From an uncultured Microscilla sp. (GTDB lineage: Bacteria; Bacteroidota; Bacteroidia; Cytophagales; Microscillaceae), in NCBI RefSeq assembly GCF_947493425.1, contig NZ_CANLRP010000064.1, positions 1 through 41,672 on the forward strand: a DNA stretch of 41,672 nt. The letters are read 5' to 3'. The notes under the pieces were generated by a model that did not search any database, had not been told where the DNA came from, and saw only the letters and a list, made by a program, of their open reading frames with translations. Shown here piece by piece: positions 1-9,175 of this stretch (position 1 is its first letter; each line of letters opens with the position of its first letter). The position numbers and the translations under genes were made by a program.

Positions 1-116
1 CTATACTTTGTTAAAAAATAGCCGAATAGCGCTGCTATTAGCCGATTTTTAGCCTCGTCTAGCAACAAAATATTTTATTAAACTATAGAAATTTATTTTT
101 ACACCATTCCTAAGAG
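1..116. repeat. Truncated palindromic repeat element, divergent copy
   Basis: The first bases lie inside a palindromic structure whose centre is AATAGCGCTGCTATT, flanked by inverted AAAAATAGCCG/CGATTTTTAGCC arms. The right end (about 88-116) matches the right end of the 9176-9342 element at most positions (AAATTTATTTTT, then ATTCCTAAGAG), and the AGCCTCGTCT block of that element is also present at 52-61. It is therefore a diverged relative whose left end is cut off by the window start. Confidence 0.7.
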
Positions 117-492
117 ATAAATATTGAAGGTCGCCAAACAGCAAATCTTGTCAAAACTACCTCCTTTTTAAAAACATAGGTAAAACCCAACCAAATCAAC
201 TGCTGTTTCACTTACTTATGAAGATAGATGACCAGCGGTTAACAATTGACCATTGTTTTATATAAAAATACCGCCTCATAGTATGACTATTCAAATATTC
301 CCATATTTACACATCAATCAGGCAAAAATCCTAGTTTTACCTGGTTTGTTTACTTTTTATTTACTCCTATTCTGCCTTTGTTTACTTTTTGTATACCTGT
401 TTTTTCTTACTTTATCGTAAAAAACATCCACTTTAGCAACGTCTAAATGACCACTATGCCCAATTATTATTACACAAAACTTTTACACAACG
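117..492. promoter_or_regulatory. AT-rich leader of the subtilase gene with a direct repeat
   Basis: This 376-base stretch has no convincing gene. It holds an exact 14-base direct repeat, TTTGTTTACTTTTT, at 345-358 and 377-390 (32-base spacing), about 100 bases before the start codon at 493. Bacteroidota promoters carry TTTG/TAnnTTTG boxes, so the repeat could include promoter or regulator-binding sequence. That is inference; no box is a perfect match. Confidence 0.35.
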
Positions 493-3400
493 ATGATTAA
501 CAAAAAAGCAATGACAGTCTGCCTCTTATTATTGGCAGCACTGGTGGTAACACCTGTAATGGCACAACAGCGCTATAGTCAGCGCCAAACGCAAAAGCTA
601 AAAGGTCTAAGCAATGCCTACACAGCAAAGTACAAAACCCAACGCGCCCGTGCTTATGCCAGGGCACTAAAGGCAAAGCTACCCCTGAAAGTAGTGACCA
701 AAGACAGGGTGATAGAACTGCAGGGGTTTAGCCGCCCCAATGGTGGAACACCTTTGTACTTTACCAATTTTAATCTCAACGCTGCCCGCACCATTTCTAC
801 CGACAAAGTACAAGCCCAACTAGGGCTTACAGGTACAGGCATTGTGCTGGGCATTTGGGACGGTGGAAAAGTAAGAACCACTCACCAGGAGTTTGGCAAC
901 CGGGTAACCCAACAAGACAATGCTACTACTCTGAGCTCACACGCTACCCACGTGGCGGGTACTATGGGAGCTGCCGGGGTAAGCAGTAATGCCAAAGGAA
1001 TGGCACCCAACGCTACTATTCATGCCTATGACTGGAACAGCGACCTTGCCGAAATGGCAAATGCTGCCTCAAACGGCTTGCTACTATCTAACCACTCGTA
1101 TGGTTTTATTACTGGATGGGCATTTAGTGGAAGCGGCTGGCGCTGGTATGGCGATGTAAACATCAGCACTACTGAAGACTACAGGTTTGGTTTTTACAGC
1201 GATTACTCCAAAGACATGGATCAAATTGCCTTTGATGCACCTTTTTACCTGATTTGTAAGGCAGCGGGTAACGACCGCAACGACAACCACTCAGGCAGCC
1301 ACCAATACTACAATGGCACTAGTTGGGTAAACTCTACTGCTTTTCGCAAAAGAGATGGAGACTATGATTGTATAGGTGCAGGTGGGGTAGCCAAGAATAT
1401 ATTGACTATAGGTGCAGTAAACGACATCAGTTCGGGTTATTCGCAGCCTTCTGACGTGGTGCAAACCAGTTTTAGCTCTTGGGGACCTACCGACGATGGA
1501 CGGATCAAACCAGACCTTGTGGCAAATGGTGCCAGTCTTTTCTCGCCAGATAGTGGCAGCGATACCGATTATGGTAATAAAAGTGGTACATCGATGTCTT
1601 CGCCTAGTGTAACTGGGTCTTTGGGGCTACTACAACAACACTATAAAAATAAGAATGGAGGGAGTTTTATGCGTGCCGCTACCCTTAAGGCATTGGTGAT
1701 TCACACTGCCGATGAAGCAGGCAATGCCAATGGTCCTGATTATTCAAATGGTTGGGGTTTGATGAATACCAAAGCAGCAGCTGATGTAATTACCAACCGC
1801 AATGTATCGACTAAAATAGAAGAAGAAACTTTGAATAACAATGGTACTTATTCTATCCAGGTAAATGCTACTGGCAACGAACCTTTGGTGGCTACTATAG
1901 TATGGACTGATGCTCCAGGTACACCTACTGCCCCCGCGCTTGACCCTACCACCCGTATGTTGGTCAATGACTTGGATTTACGTATTTCGGGCAATGGTAA
2001 CGCTTACCAACCTTGGATACTCAACCCAGCCAACCCAAGTGCAGCAGCTACTAAAGGAGACAACGACCGCGACAATGTAGAGAAGGTGTTTATTGCCAAC
2101 CCTGGCGCGGGCACTTACACTATTACAGTCAACCACAAAGGTGCTTTAAGCGGTGGCAACCAGGCTTTTTCTATCATTGTAACGGGTATTACTACTGGTA
2201 GCTCGGCTTGTGCAGTTGCAGGAGGCCTTACTACTTCTAACCTTGCTACTACTTCGGCTACACTTAACTGGAACGCAGTAAACGGTGCAAACACTTATGA
2301 TGTACGCTATAGAGCTCAGGGCAGCACCAACTGGGCAACAGTCAATGGAGTAAACGGAACGTCTACCAATGTATCTGGTTTGGTTGAAGGGACTACTTAT
2401 GAGTTTCAGGTAAGAACCAACTGTAGCAATGGCTCAAGTGCTTATTCTTCGTCGGCAAGCTTTACCACTGGCACTCCGGCAAGCTGTATTACAGCGTTTC
2501 CTTACAATGAAAGCTTCGAAACAGGATTAGGTGCCTGGACACAATCATCAGCAGATGACATCAACTGGACTCGTCAATCAGGCGGAACGGCATCAAACAG
2601 TACTGGACCTTCGGCTGCCAACAATGGCACATTTTATATGTATGTAGAAGCTTCTGGCTCTAATTATCCGGCAAAAACGGCCACTTTGGTCAGCCCTTGT
2701 TTTGACTTATCGGCCGTAAACAGCCCTACGCTTAAGTTTGACTATCACATGTATGGGTCGCAAGTAAACAACCTTAAAGCTGAAGTAAGCACCAATGGAA
2801 GCAGTTGGGTCGAGATTTTTAACAAGTCGGGCAATCAGGGCAATAGCTGGGCTACTCAAACCGTTGATTTGAATGCTTACAAAGGCAGCAATGTATCAGT
2901 GAGGTTTACAGTAACTACAGGTACAGGCTCTAGTGGCTGGCAAAGCGATATTGCTATAGACCATGTACGGGTAGAAGCCAGTGCCCCTCCTTTGGTTTAT
3001 TGTGCCTCTCAAGGCAACAATTCTACCGAAGAATACATTGGAAGAGTACAGTTGGGCAGCATAAATAATCCTTCGAACGGAAGCAATGGCTATACCGATT
3101 TTACTTCTATATCTACCTCTTTGGCGCAAGGGTCAAGTAATACCATTACGATTACCCCAGTATGGCCAGGCACTGTATACAACGAAGGCTACAGTGTCTG
3201 GATTGACTTTAACCGTGATGGTGACTTTACCGATGCCGGAGAACAAGTGTTTACCCAGGCAGCTACCAGAAACACTCCTGTTTCAGGTACCATCAATATA
3301 CCTACGTCGGTGACTACTGGCAGCACTCGTATGCGGGTATCTATGAGGTACAATGCTATTCCAACTTCTTGTGGAACATTCAATTATGGTGAAGTAGAAG

Positions 3401-3723
3401 ACTATACCATCAATATTGCTCCAAGTGGTACAGCTACCTTTGCCAGCCAAACAGAGCGCTTCCCAATTCTGTTAGAAGAAGTAAGCGTATCGCCCAACCC
3501 TGCTACTGACGTGGTAACAGTAAAGGCTCAAGCCGCCAACAATAGTGAGGTAAGTTTTACTTTGGTAAGTATGAATGGTAGAAGTATGATGCGTAAAGTG
3601 GCGCAAGCCAACAATGGAGCAGCTACTCAACAGTTTAAGGTAGGCAACTTACCCAAAGGCATCTACTTAATAAAAGTACAAACCAAAGGGGGACAAAAAA
3701 TAGAGAAAGTGGTGGTCAGATAA
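493..3723 (+). CDS. Secreted S8 (subtilisin-like) serine protease with T9SS type A sorting domain
   Basis: This is a 1076-residue exported protease. Residues 1-25 are a signal peptide ending in VMAQQ. The peptidase S8 domain spans about 100-440, with Asp123 (GIWDGG), His150 (SSHATHVAGT), oxyanion Asn260 (AAGND) and Ser367 (SGTSMSSP), so it looks active. After it come a jelly-roll/proprotein-convertase-like segment (~440-570), a fibronectin type III domain (~575-660), a MAM-like lectin segment (~665-825), a GEVED domain (~835-985, GEVEDYTI) and a Por-secretion tail (~995-1076, SVSPNPATD ... GIYLIKV). In known T9SS cargo the tail directs export across the outer membrane and is then removed. The gene stands alone, with a long AT-rich leader and a strong terminator behind it. 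Likely role: digestion of extracellular protein. The exact substrate is unknown. Confidence 0.95.
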   Translation: MINKKAMTVCLLLLAALVVTPVMAQQRYSQRQTQKLKGLSNAYTAKYKTQRARAYARALKAKLPLKVVTKDRVIELQGFSRPNGGTPLYFTNFNLNAARTISTDKVQAQLGLTGTGIVLGIWDGGKVRTTHQEFGNRVTQQDNATTLSSHATHVAGTMGAAGVSSNAKGMAPNATIHAYDWNSDLAEMANAASNGLLLSNHSYGFITGWAFSGSGWRWYGDVNISTTEDYRFGFYSDYSKDMDQIAFDAPFYLICKAAGNDRNDNHSGSHQYYNGTSWVNSTAFRKRDGDYDCIGAGGVAKNILTIGAVNDISSGYSQPSDVVQTSFSSWGPTDDGRIKPDLVANGASLFSPDSGSDTDYGNKSGTSMSSPSVTGSLGLLQQHYKNKNGGSFMRAATLKALVIHTADEAGNANGPDYSNGWGLMNTKAAADVITNRNVSTKIEEETLNNNGTYSIQVNATGNEPLVATIVWTDAPGTPTAPALDPTTRMLVNDLDLRISGNGNAYQPWILNPANPSAAATKGDNDRDNVEKVFIANPGAGTYTITVNHKGALSGGNQAFSIIVTGITTGSSACAVAGGLTTSNLATTSATLNWNAVNGANTYDVRYRAQGSTNWATVNGVNGTSTNVSGLVEGTTYEFQVRTNCSNGSSAYSSSASFTTGTPASCITAFPYNESFETGLGAWTQSSADDINWTRQSGGTASNSTGPSAANNGTFYMYVEASGSNYPAKTATLVSPCFDLSAVNSPTLKFDYHMYGSQVNNLKAEVSTNGSSWVEIFNKSGNQGNSWATQTVDLNAYKGSNVSVRFTVTTGTGSSGWQSDIAIDHVRVEASAPPLVYCASQGNNSTEEYIGRVQLGSINNPSNGSNGYTDFTSISTSLAQGSSNTITITPVWPGTVYNEGYSVWIDFNRDGDFTDAGEQVFTQAATRNTPVSGTINIPTSVTTGSTRMRVSMRYNAIPTSCGTFNYGEVEDYTINIAPSGTATFASQTERFPILLEEVSVSPNPATDVVTVKAQAANNSEVSFTLVSMNGRSMMRKVAQANNGAATQQFKVGNLPKGIYLIKVQTKGGQKIEKVVVR

Positions 3724-3758
3724 GAAATTACCATTGCGTTTTGTTTAAAAAATAAGGG

Positions 3759-3796
3759 AACAAGGTTGGAGCACTGCTTCAACCTTGTTTTTTTTT
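3759..3796 (+). terminator. Rho-independent terminator of the subtilase gene
   Basis: The stem AACAAGGTTG/CAACCTTGTT encloses an 11-base loop and is followed by a run of T, 36 bases after the stop codon. Confidence 0.9.
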
Positions 3797-3843
3797 GCCT
3801 TAAAATGAAATAGTGCAACCCTATATATATCAATGAACAGGGA

Positions 3844-3894
3844 GACAACTTACCCTTACCAAAAGTACAAACTAAAGGAGGTAAAAAAGCATAA
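3844..3894 (+). pseudogene. Relic of a T9SS C-terminal sorting domain gene end
   Basis: Reading from 3844 gives DNLPLPKVQTKGGKKA and then a stop. This parallels the end of the upstream protease (GNLPKGIYLIKVQTKGGQ...), with the internal GIYLI part deleted. The DNA downstream (TTGCGTTTTGTTTAAA) and the terminator also match the region behind the protease gene. The best explanation is a tandem duplication of a gene tail, or a dead neighbouring paralogue, of which only the last residues and the terminator survive. Confidence 0.75.
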
Positions 3895-3947
3895 AAAGGA
3901 TGTATTATACAAGTAATTATTTTTGCGTTTTGTTTAAATAATAAGTT

Positions 3948-3983
3948 AACAAGGTTGGATCATTACTCCAACCTTGTTTTTTT
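3948..3983 (+). terminator. Second, duplicated rho-independent terminator
   Basis: The stem AACAAGGTTGG/CCAACCTTGTT with a short loop and a T run is nearly the same as the terminator at 3759-3796. It belongs to the gene-tail relic at 3844-3894. Confidence 0.85.
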
Positions 3984-4308
3984 GTTTAGAGTAAAATAGT
4001 ACCAAAAACACATCGTAAGTAATTATGATCATGTAATCATATAATATTAATATATAATACTTATATTATCATAGCGGAAAAAACATACATCGCAATCTAT
4101 AGTAATTATACCTATAACATATAGGGATATTTCTTATTTTACTTAGTAAATATCACTATTTTACATAAATAAAAAATAATTCAAACGCTTAATAATCAAC
4201 ATATTAACAAAAACACACTGTTTGTAAATTCCGAAACAAAATTTGCGTAATAAAAATAACTGCCATACATTTACAACCATAATATTACACTCAACAAATA
4301 TATATTAC
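3984..4308. other. Very AT-rich spacer upstream of the metalloprotease gene
   Basis: No gene is visible here. The stretch contains short A/T inverted repeats (for example ATAATAT...ATATTAT near 4040-4070 and GATATTT...AAATATC near 4127-4154). A promoter for the gene at 4309 is probably in this region but I cannot place it confidently. Confidence 0.4.
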
Positions 4309-5166
4309 ATGATGAAAATTTTATCAAAATCATCTTCCGCCGCTTTAATTACAATACTTGCTTTTACTTTTGCTTGTAAGCAAAATGACGAAAAAAATGT
4401 GGCACCTAACAACAAAGTTTCTGAAAAAGTATTACACCAGATCAATGCCTTGGGCTTTACCAATACTGGGGTAATAAAAACCGATGGTGGTTACATTGTA
4501 GAAGGCGATATTTTCCTTTCTGAGGCAGATTTGAACAGCACACCCAAGCAACACAATCTAGTCGTAGGAAAAAGCGAGCAGTTCCGTACCAGTAACGTGG
4601 TAAGCACGAACGGCAATCGTAACATCACCATTTATGCGCCTACTGGTTACAGAGGCTACAGCGCTGCAATGTTGGCTGGCTTAGACGAAGCTATCAGTCG
4701 TTACAATGCTTTGGGCTTAGACCTGACCTTTTCTCGTACTACTTCGTCTTGGTACGCTGACATTAAAATGACTCGTTTGAGCACAACAGACGAACAACGA
4801 GGCGTATTAGGTTCGGCTGGTTTTCCAACCAATGGCAACCCCTACAATGAAATTAAAATGAGTGGAGTACTTGAGTCTTCTTACGGATTGAGTACTGATG
4901 GAATTGCTACCATCATTGGACACGAAATGGGGCACTGCATTGGCTTCCGTCATACCGACTACTTTGACCGCTCTATTAGTTGTGGTGGCAGTACCGCAAA
5001 CGAAGGCGCAAGTGATGTAGGAGCTATCAACATTCCTGGTACTTCAAAAGACGCTGACTTGGCTGATAATGGATCTTGGATGTTGGCTTGTACCGATGGT
5101 AGCGATCGTCCTTTTACCAGTGGAGACCGTTCTGCTTTGAACTGGATGTACAAGGATAATTTTTAA
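4309..5166 (+). CDS. Zinc metalloprotease lipoprotein, M57 (HEIGH-type) family
   Basis: This is a 285-residue predicted lipoprotein. A reading frame continues upstream to a TTG at 4243, but the ATG at 4309 (or 4312) gives a clean lipoprotein signal: a Lys-containing start, a hydrophobic stretch, and a lipobox FAC with Cys at about residue 23. The zinc site is HEMGHCIGFRH, with His205, Glu206, His209 and His215, matching the HExxHxxGxxH pattern of metzincin-like families and the M57 'dual-action HEIGH' peptidases common in Bacteroidota. The region before it (about 60-200) is the family-typical N-terminal half. It is preceded by a 325-base AT-rich spacer and followed by its own terminator, so it is probably monocistronic. 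It likely acts at the cell surface or in the periplasm; the substrate is unknown. Confidence 0.88.
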   Translation: MMKILSKSSSAALITILAFTFACKQNDEKNVAPNNKVSEKVLHQINALGFTNTGVIKTDGGYIVEGDIFLSEADLNSTPKQHNLVVGKSEQFRTSNVVSTNGNRNITIYAPTGYRGYSAAMLAGLDEAISRYNALGLDLTFSRTTSSWYADIKMTRLSTTDEQRGVLGSAGFPTNGNPYNEIKMSGVLESSYGLSTDGIATIIGHEMGHCIGFRHTDYFDRSISCGGSTANEGASDVGAINIPGTSKDADLADNGSWMLACTDGSDRPFTSGDRSALNWMYKDNF

Positions 5167-5196
5167 GCGAAAATATTAAACTATATATAGTATAAC

Positions 5197-5230
5197 AAGG
5201 CTCCTGATCGCTCGGTCAGGGGCTTTTTTA
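5197..5230 (+). terminator. Rho-independent terminator of the metalloprotease gene
   Basis: The inverted arms GCTCCTGA/TCAGGGGC surround a short loop and are followed by TTTTTT. It lies 31 bases after the stop codon at 5166. Confidence 0.85.
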
Positions 5231-5547
5231 TTTTTGGTTTGGTCACTCTCCCATCCTCTTTTTTCCCTTTCTCTGGGTTTACCTCTTTGCTTTGCGCTTT
5301 TTATTGCAGGTATTTTTACTGATTGTTTTATAACATAAATTATGTTAATAAAAAATATTTTATTTCAATCAACAGAGGGTATCTCCAGAAAAAAGTAGTC
5401 TTTACAACTATTTGGTAAATAAATTGTTAGGCTATAAAAGTGTCTGATCAGACTACTATGTTTATAATCTATAATCAGGGAGCAATAATTGTTTTATAAG
5501 TAAAAAATTATTAAATACACAAAATCCCTCGAAACAAAACCCTATAT
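5231..5547. promoter_or_regulatory. Spacer with two perfect palindromes upstream of the SpoIIE gene
   Basis: No gene is seen in this 317-base spacer. It holds AACATAAATTATGTT at 5332-5346 (7-base arms around one base) and GTCTGATCAGAC at 5442-5453 (perfect 12-base palindrome), 95 bases before the start codon at 5548. Both have the look of dimeric-regulator binding sites; function is inference. Confidence 0.4.
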
Positions 5548-7914
5548 ATGTATAAATGGATACTTTTAATCCTGCTATTGAACATAAGCTTTCCCGCTGT
5601 TAAAGGGCAAAATGGACTTTCTTTGGCGCAAACCGATAGTTTGGAGCAAGAGCTAAGCGAGGCTTTTATTGACACTGTCCGGATTCAAATCTTGAGTCAA
5701 TTGAGCAATGCATACGTTGTGAATCGTCCCCTTAAAGCCAAACTTTACCTCACCCAAGCCTTTAAGCATGCTTCCAGCATCAATTACCGCCAGGGGCTCA
5801 TTGATTTATCTAAAACTAAAGGCAAGTTTTTGTATACTCAGAATAAACCCGCTGAGGCAATTACCTGGTATAAAAAAGCCGACAGTTTGCTAAAACTTGA
5901 CAAGCGAACAAAAGAATCGGCACAATGCCTGATCGAAATGGCAAAAATTTATAGTCGCTACGGTGATCTCGATACTGCCTGGAAGCTCTTGAATAAAAGC
6001 CTGAAAACAGCCCGGCAATACCAACAAAAACCAACCTTGATACAAATATACTTTTTGCTTGCCGATGTCACTGCCCAACAAGACAGCCTCTCTCAAACCT
6101 TGGCCTACTTTGCAAAAGCCGCACAAGAGTGTACCCAACAAAAAGATTTTCAACAACTGGGGCTTACTCATCAAAAAACGGGCATGTTTTATCTCAACCG
6201 TAGGCAGCCCAACCAAGCACTCAAGGCGTTTAAAAAAGCCCTGGCTGTTTATCAAAAACGCCACTACCATTTAGGCATCCTTACCCAGCATTACTATATT
6301 GGTTTAAGCCAACAAGTCCAACAAAATAACCTAAAAGCCATCAAACGTTTTGAGCAGGTATTACAACTTGCTGACAGGCTGGGAACTAAGTTATTTGTTG
6401 CCGAAAGTTACTATAGGTTAAGTTTGCTGCATTTGGCAGATGATGAGGAAAAAAGCCTTGAATGTGTTAAAAAAGCGTATGAAAAAAGCCTGGAGTACAA
6501 TAACCACACGATTGCCAGAGATGCTTCAAAAGCTTTGAGCTTGTACTATAACAAGCAAACAGATACTAAAAATGCATTGCTCTACCAGAAGGCATATCAG
6601 GTGCTCAACGATAGTTTATTGGCGCAAAGCCACCGCCAGGCGCTTGCCAAAGAACGCTTTCAGACGCAGGTGAAGATACAGCACCGTACCGATATGTTGC
6701 GCACTGCCCACAAGACCACCCTAGCCAACGAACAAGCCAAATCACTGTGGCTGTTGGTTTTGGTACTAACGGTAAGTATTGGCGCCAGTGGGTTGTTAGT
6801 CTGGCTGTTTAGAAAAAATAAAAAGACAAAAAGGCGCTTCAAAGAATTGGTAAACCAGAAAAAAGAAATTGTAGGAGCACAAAATAATGAAATTTCTCAT
6901 CAACAAGAGGTAATTTCTGCCAAAGAAGAAGCCCTGAAGGTTGCTAACCAAACCCTGAAACTAAAGGAAGAAAAAATTGCCGAAAGCGAAAAGCAAACAG
7001 CTGAACATCAAGAGTATATTTATGACAGCATGGTATATACCAGCGAAATACAAAAGGTGTTGTTGCCCAATATGAAAAAACGCAACCGGGTGCTGACTGA
7101 TCATTTTGTGTTGTTTAAGCCCCGCGAGATTTTAAGTGGTGATTTTTATTGGGTAAAAAAAGTGAAGCCGTATGTGGTAATTGTAACGGCGGATTGCACC
7201 GGACACGGAGTACCAAGTGCAGTGACAGGCATGCTTGCCATTTCGTTTTTGAACAACATTGTACGCGACCACATGGAGCTGAGCGCCGGGGAGATTTTAG
7301 ACCAACTGCGTGAAAAGGTAAAGCAAACGATTAGACACCATAATGATGAAGCAGGTGAAGAAAGTAACAAGGGACGCATAGAAATGGCTCTAGCCATGTA
7401 TGACCTTGAAAAAATGGAACTGCAATATGCCGGGGCTTACAATGCTTTGCACATTATACGCCCTACCAAAGCCTTGGAAAATTTCCAATTCAACGCTCAG
7501 ATAAGGTCTATGCAACAAGGTGAATATACGCTATTGGAGGTAAAGGCTGACAAACAGCCTGTGGGCAGGTTTATCAAAGAGAAACCTTTTGAAACACACC
7601 GCCTGAAACTGGAAGAAAATGACAAATTGTATATGTTTACCAATGGTTATGTAGACCAACCCAATTACAAAAACAGGTTGTTTAATAAGTCTCAATTAAA
7701 AACTTTGCTGTTGGCAATTCATCAACACCCTATGGTTGAGCAGGAGCAAATATTGGATAGCACTTTTGAGGAGTGGAAAGGTAAAAAACCACAGATTGAC
7801 GATTTGTTGGTGATGGGGGTCAGTATTAACCAAGCCGCTAAGATAAAGGAGAAAAAGACAGCACAAAAAAAGAAAAAGTTGGAAGACACACCACAAACTA
7901 CCAACGACCAGTAA
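5548..7914 (+). CDS. TPR-containing membrane protein phosphatase (SpoIIE/PP2C type)
   Basis: This is a 788-residue sensor phosphatase. A signal peptide (1-20, ending AVKG) is followed by a tetratricopeptide repeat region (~35-380), a single transmembrane helix (~398-422), a coiled coil (~425-500) and a SpoIIE-type PP2C domain (~510-760). Metal-binding signatures are visible: LSGDFYW, VTADCTGHGVPSA and the late DDLLVMGV. The layout places the TPR sensor in the periplasm and the Ser/Thr phosphatase in the cytoplasm. Related Bacteroidota proteins are annotated as RsbU-like phosphatases. Members of this class often dephosphorylate anti-anti-sigma-like or SiaC-type proteins, and a SiaC-like gene lies at 34792, though far away. 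The Lys-rich tail (from ~765) is low-complexity. It ends 22 bases from the convergent EamA gene. Confidence 0.9.
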   Translation: MYKWILLILLLNISFPAVKGQNGLSLAQTDSLEQELSEAFIDTVRIQILSQLSNAYVVNRPLKAKLYLTQAFKHASSINYRQGLIDLSKTKGKFLYTQNKPAEAITWYKKADSLLKLDKRTKESAQCLIEMAKIYSRYGDLDTAWKLLNKSLKTARQYQQKPTLIQIYFLLADVTAQQDSLSQTLAYFAKAAQECTQQKDFQQLGLTHQKTGMFYLNRRQPNQALKAFKKALAVYQKRHYHLGILTQHYYIGLSQQVQQNNLKAIKRFEQVLQLADRLGTKLFVAESYYRLSLLHLADDEEKSLECVKKAYEKSLEYNNHTIARDASKALSLYYNKQTDTKNALLYQKAYQVLNDSLLAQSHRQALAKERFQTQVKIQHRTDMLRTAHKTTLANEQAKSLWLLVLVLTVSIGASGLLVWLFRKNKKTKRRFKELVNQKKEIVGAQNNEISHQQEVISAKEEALKVANQTLKLKEEKIAESEKQTAEHQEYIYDSMVYTSEIQKVLLPNMKKRNRVLTDHFVLFKPREILSGDFYWVKKVKPYVVIVTADCTGHGVPSAVTGMLAISFLNNIVRDHMELSAGEILDQLREKVKQTIRHHNDEAGEESNKGRIEMALAMYDLEKMELQYAGAYNALHIIRPTKALENFQFNAQIRSMQQGEYTLLEVKADKQPVGRFIKEKPFETHRLKLEENDKLYMFTNGYVDQPNYKNRLFNKSQLKTLLLAIHQHPMVEQEQILDSTFEEWKGKKPQIDDLLVMGVSINQAAKIKEKKTAQKKKKLEDTPQTTNDQ

Positions 7915-7936
7915 CAGGCAGTTTGTGGTAAATTTT

Positions 7937-8863
7937 CTACGACTCTGTTTCTTCTGGTTTCTTTCGTTTTTTAGCCTCTTGTGCCCCACTGTAACTCACC
8001 AAAAATATGCCGGTAAAGATCAACAATGAAAACAGTACTTTTTTAAAAGTCAATTCGTCCTGGCTGCTTAGCACTGCTATAATACTGGTGAGCACAGGCT
8101 GTAGGTAAATATAAAATGCCACCAAAGTAGAGCTTACAAAGCGTAGTGCCCAGGCATTGAGCAAGTAAGCAAGAAAAGTAACCCCTACTACTATAAAAGC
8201 CAAGGTAAGGTACACCCAGCCGGGCATGGTGCTCCATTGCACTTGTTGCACTTCGCTCCAGCCAAAAGGCAATACACCTATACAACCAAATAAAAATACC
8301 CACTTGACTACGGTAAACGCCTGATAACGACGCATCAATGGTTTGACTACCACCAAATACACACTATATGAACTGGCATTGAGTAATACCAACAGGTTGC
8401 CCCAGGTATTTTCCCCTTTGAAAGAAAAATCGCCGCCACCGATCAACATTACTGCACCAATAGCACCTAATATAATCCCTAATAATTTAAGCCAGGTGAC
8501 TTTTTCTTTGAGGATAATGACTGAAGCAAGCAATACCAGTATGGGTGACGAAGTAAGTATAATGGATGCATCAATGGGCACAGTCATAGACAGCCCTTTG
8601 AAAAAGAGTAGTTGATTGATGACTACCCCAAACAAGGCACAATAAGCAAAACGCAGGTAGTCGCTGGTTTTCTGAACCCTTTCGTTGAAAGTAAACGCCT
8701 GAAAAAACCAAAACAACAAAGAAGCCCCACATACCCTTAATAAAATAATAGCAAAAGGTGTAATGTAAGCGTCTTTCATTATTTTGGAAGCCACTACATA
8801 GTTGGTTGCATAAATTAAATTTACAGTAAATAAAGCGAGGTGTACCTTGGCAGTTTTATTCAT
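7937..8863 (-). CDS. EamA/DMT-family metabolite exporter
   Basis: The 308-residue protein has about ten hydrophobic segments in two homologous halves, as in the EamA (drug/metabolite transporter) fold. Typical stretches are the first-half segment around ILLRVCGASLLFWFF, the end of the first repeat (GIILGAIGAVMLIGG) and the end of the second (LLIFTGIFLVSYSG), followed by a basic, cytoplasmic Lys/Arg-rich tail. Length is normal for the family. It would sit in the inner membrane and move small metabolites or amino acids out of the cell; the substrate cannot be read from sequence. It is convergent with the SpoIIE gene and separated from it by 22 bases without a clear terminator. Confidence 0.9.
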   Translation of the reverse strand: MNKTAKVHLALFTVNLIYATNYVVASKIMKDAYITPFAIILLRVCGASLLFWFFQAFTFNERVQKTSDYLRFAYCALFGVVINQLLFFKGLSMTVPIDASIILTSSPILVLLASVIILKEKVTWLKLLGIILGAIGAVMLIGGGDFSFKGENTWGNLLVLLNASSYSVYLVVVKPLMRRYQAFTVVKWVFLFGCIGVLPFGWSEVQQVQWSTMPGWVYLTLAFIVVGVTFLAYLLNAWALRFVSSTLVAFYIYLQPVLTSIIAVLSSQDELTFKKVLFSLLIFTGIFLVSYSGAQEAKKRKKPEETES

Positions 8864-9175
8864 AAAATTTTAGTCAAAAAAGCAAGCAGTCGAGCGGTTG
8901 AGCAGAAGGCTTTGCCCACCAGTCCAAAACCCCTGGTGGATTCATTTTACAGGCGGTAAACATACAATTAATTTGGTGAAAAACTGATGCTTTTTATATA
9001 TTTAGAAATATGTTTGCAGTTAATGGGGAGCATACTTCTAAAACCTGGAAACTTATTTTGAACAGATTTCTATTTGAGGCGAAGCAGTGTAGTCAGTTTA
9101 ATATTCCCCCTCAAAACAAATAAAATACCTTCCAACATAGTATTTATTTTAATCCTACGGTACCAAAAAAAGCAA
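8864..9175. other. Spacer between EamA gene and palindromic element
   Basis: There is no gene in this 312-base stretch. A hairpin with perfect 7-base arms, CCACCAG/CTGGTGG, lies at 8916-8939 with a 10-base loop and no T run. The promoters of the divergent EamA and SulP genes must lie within 8864-9351 but I see no clear boxes. Confidence 0.4.
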
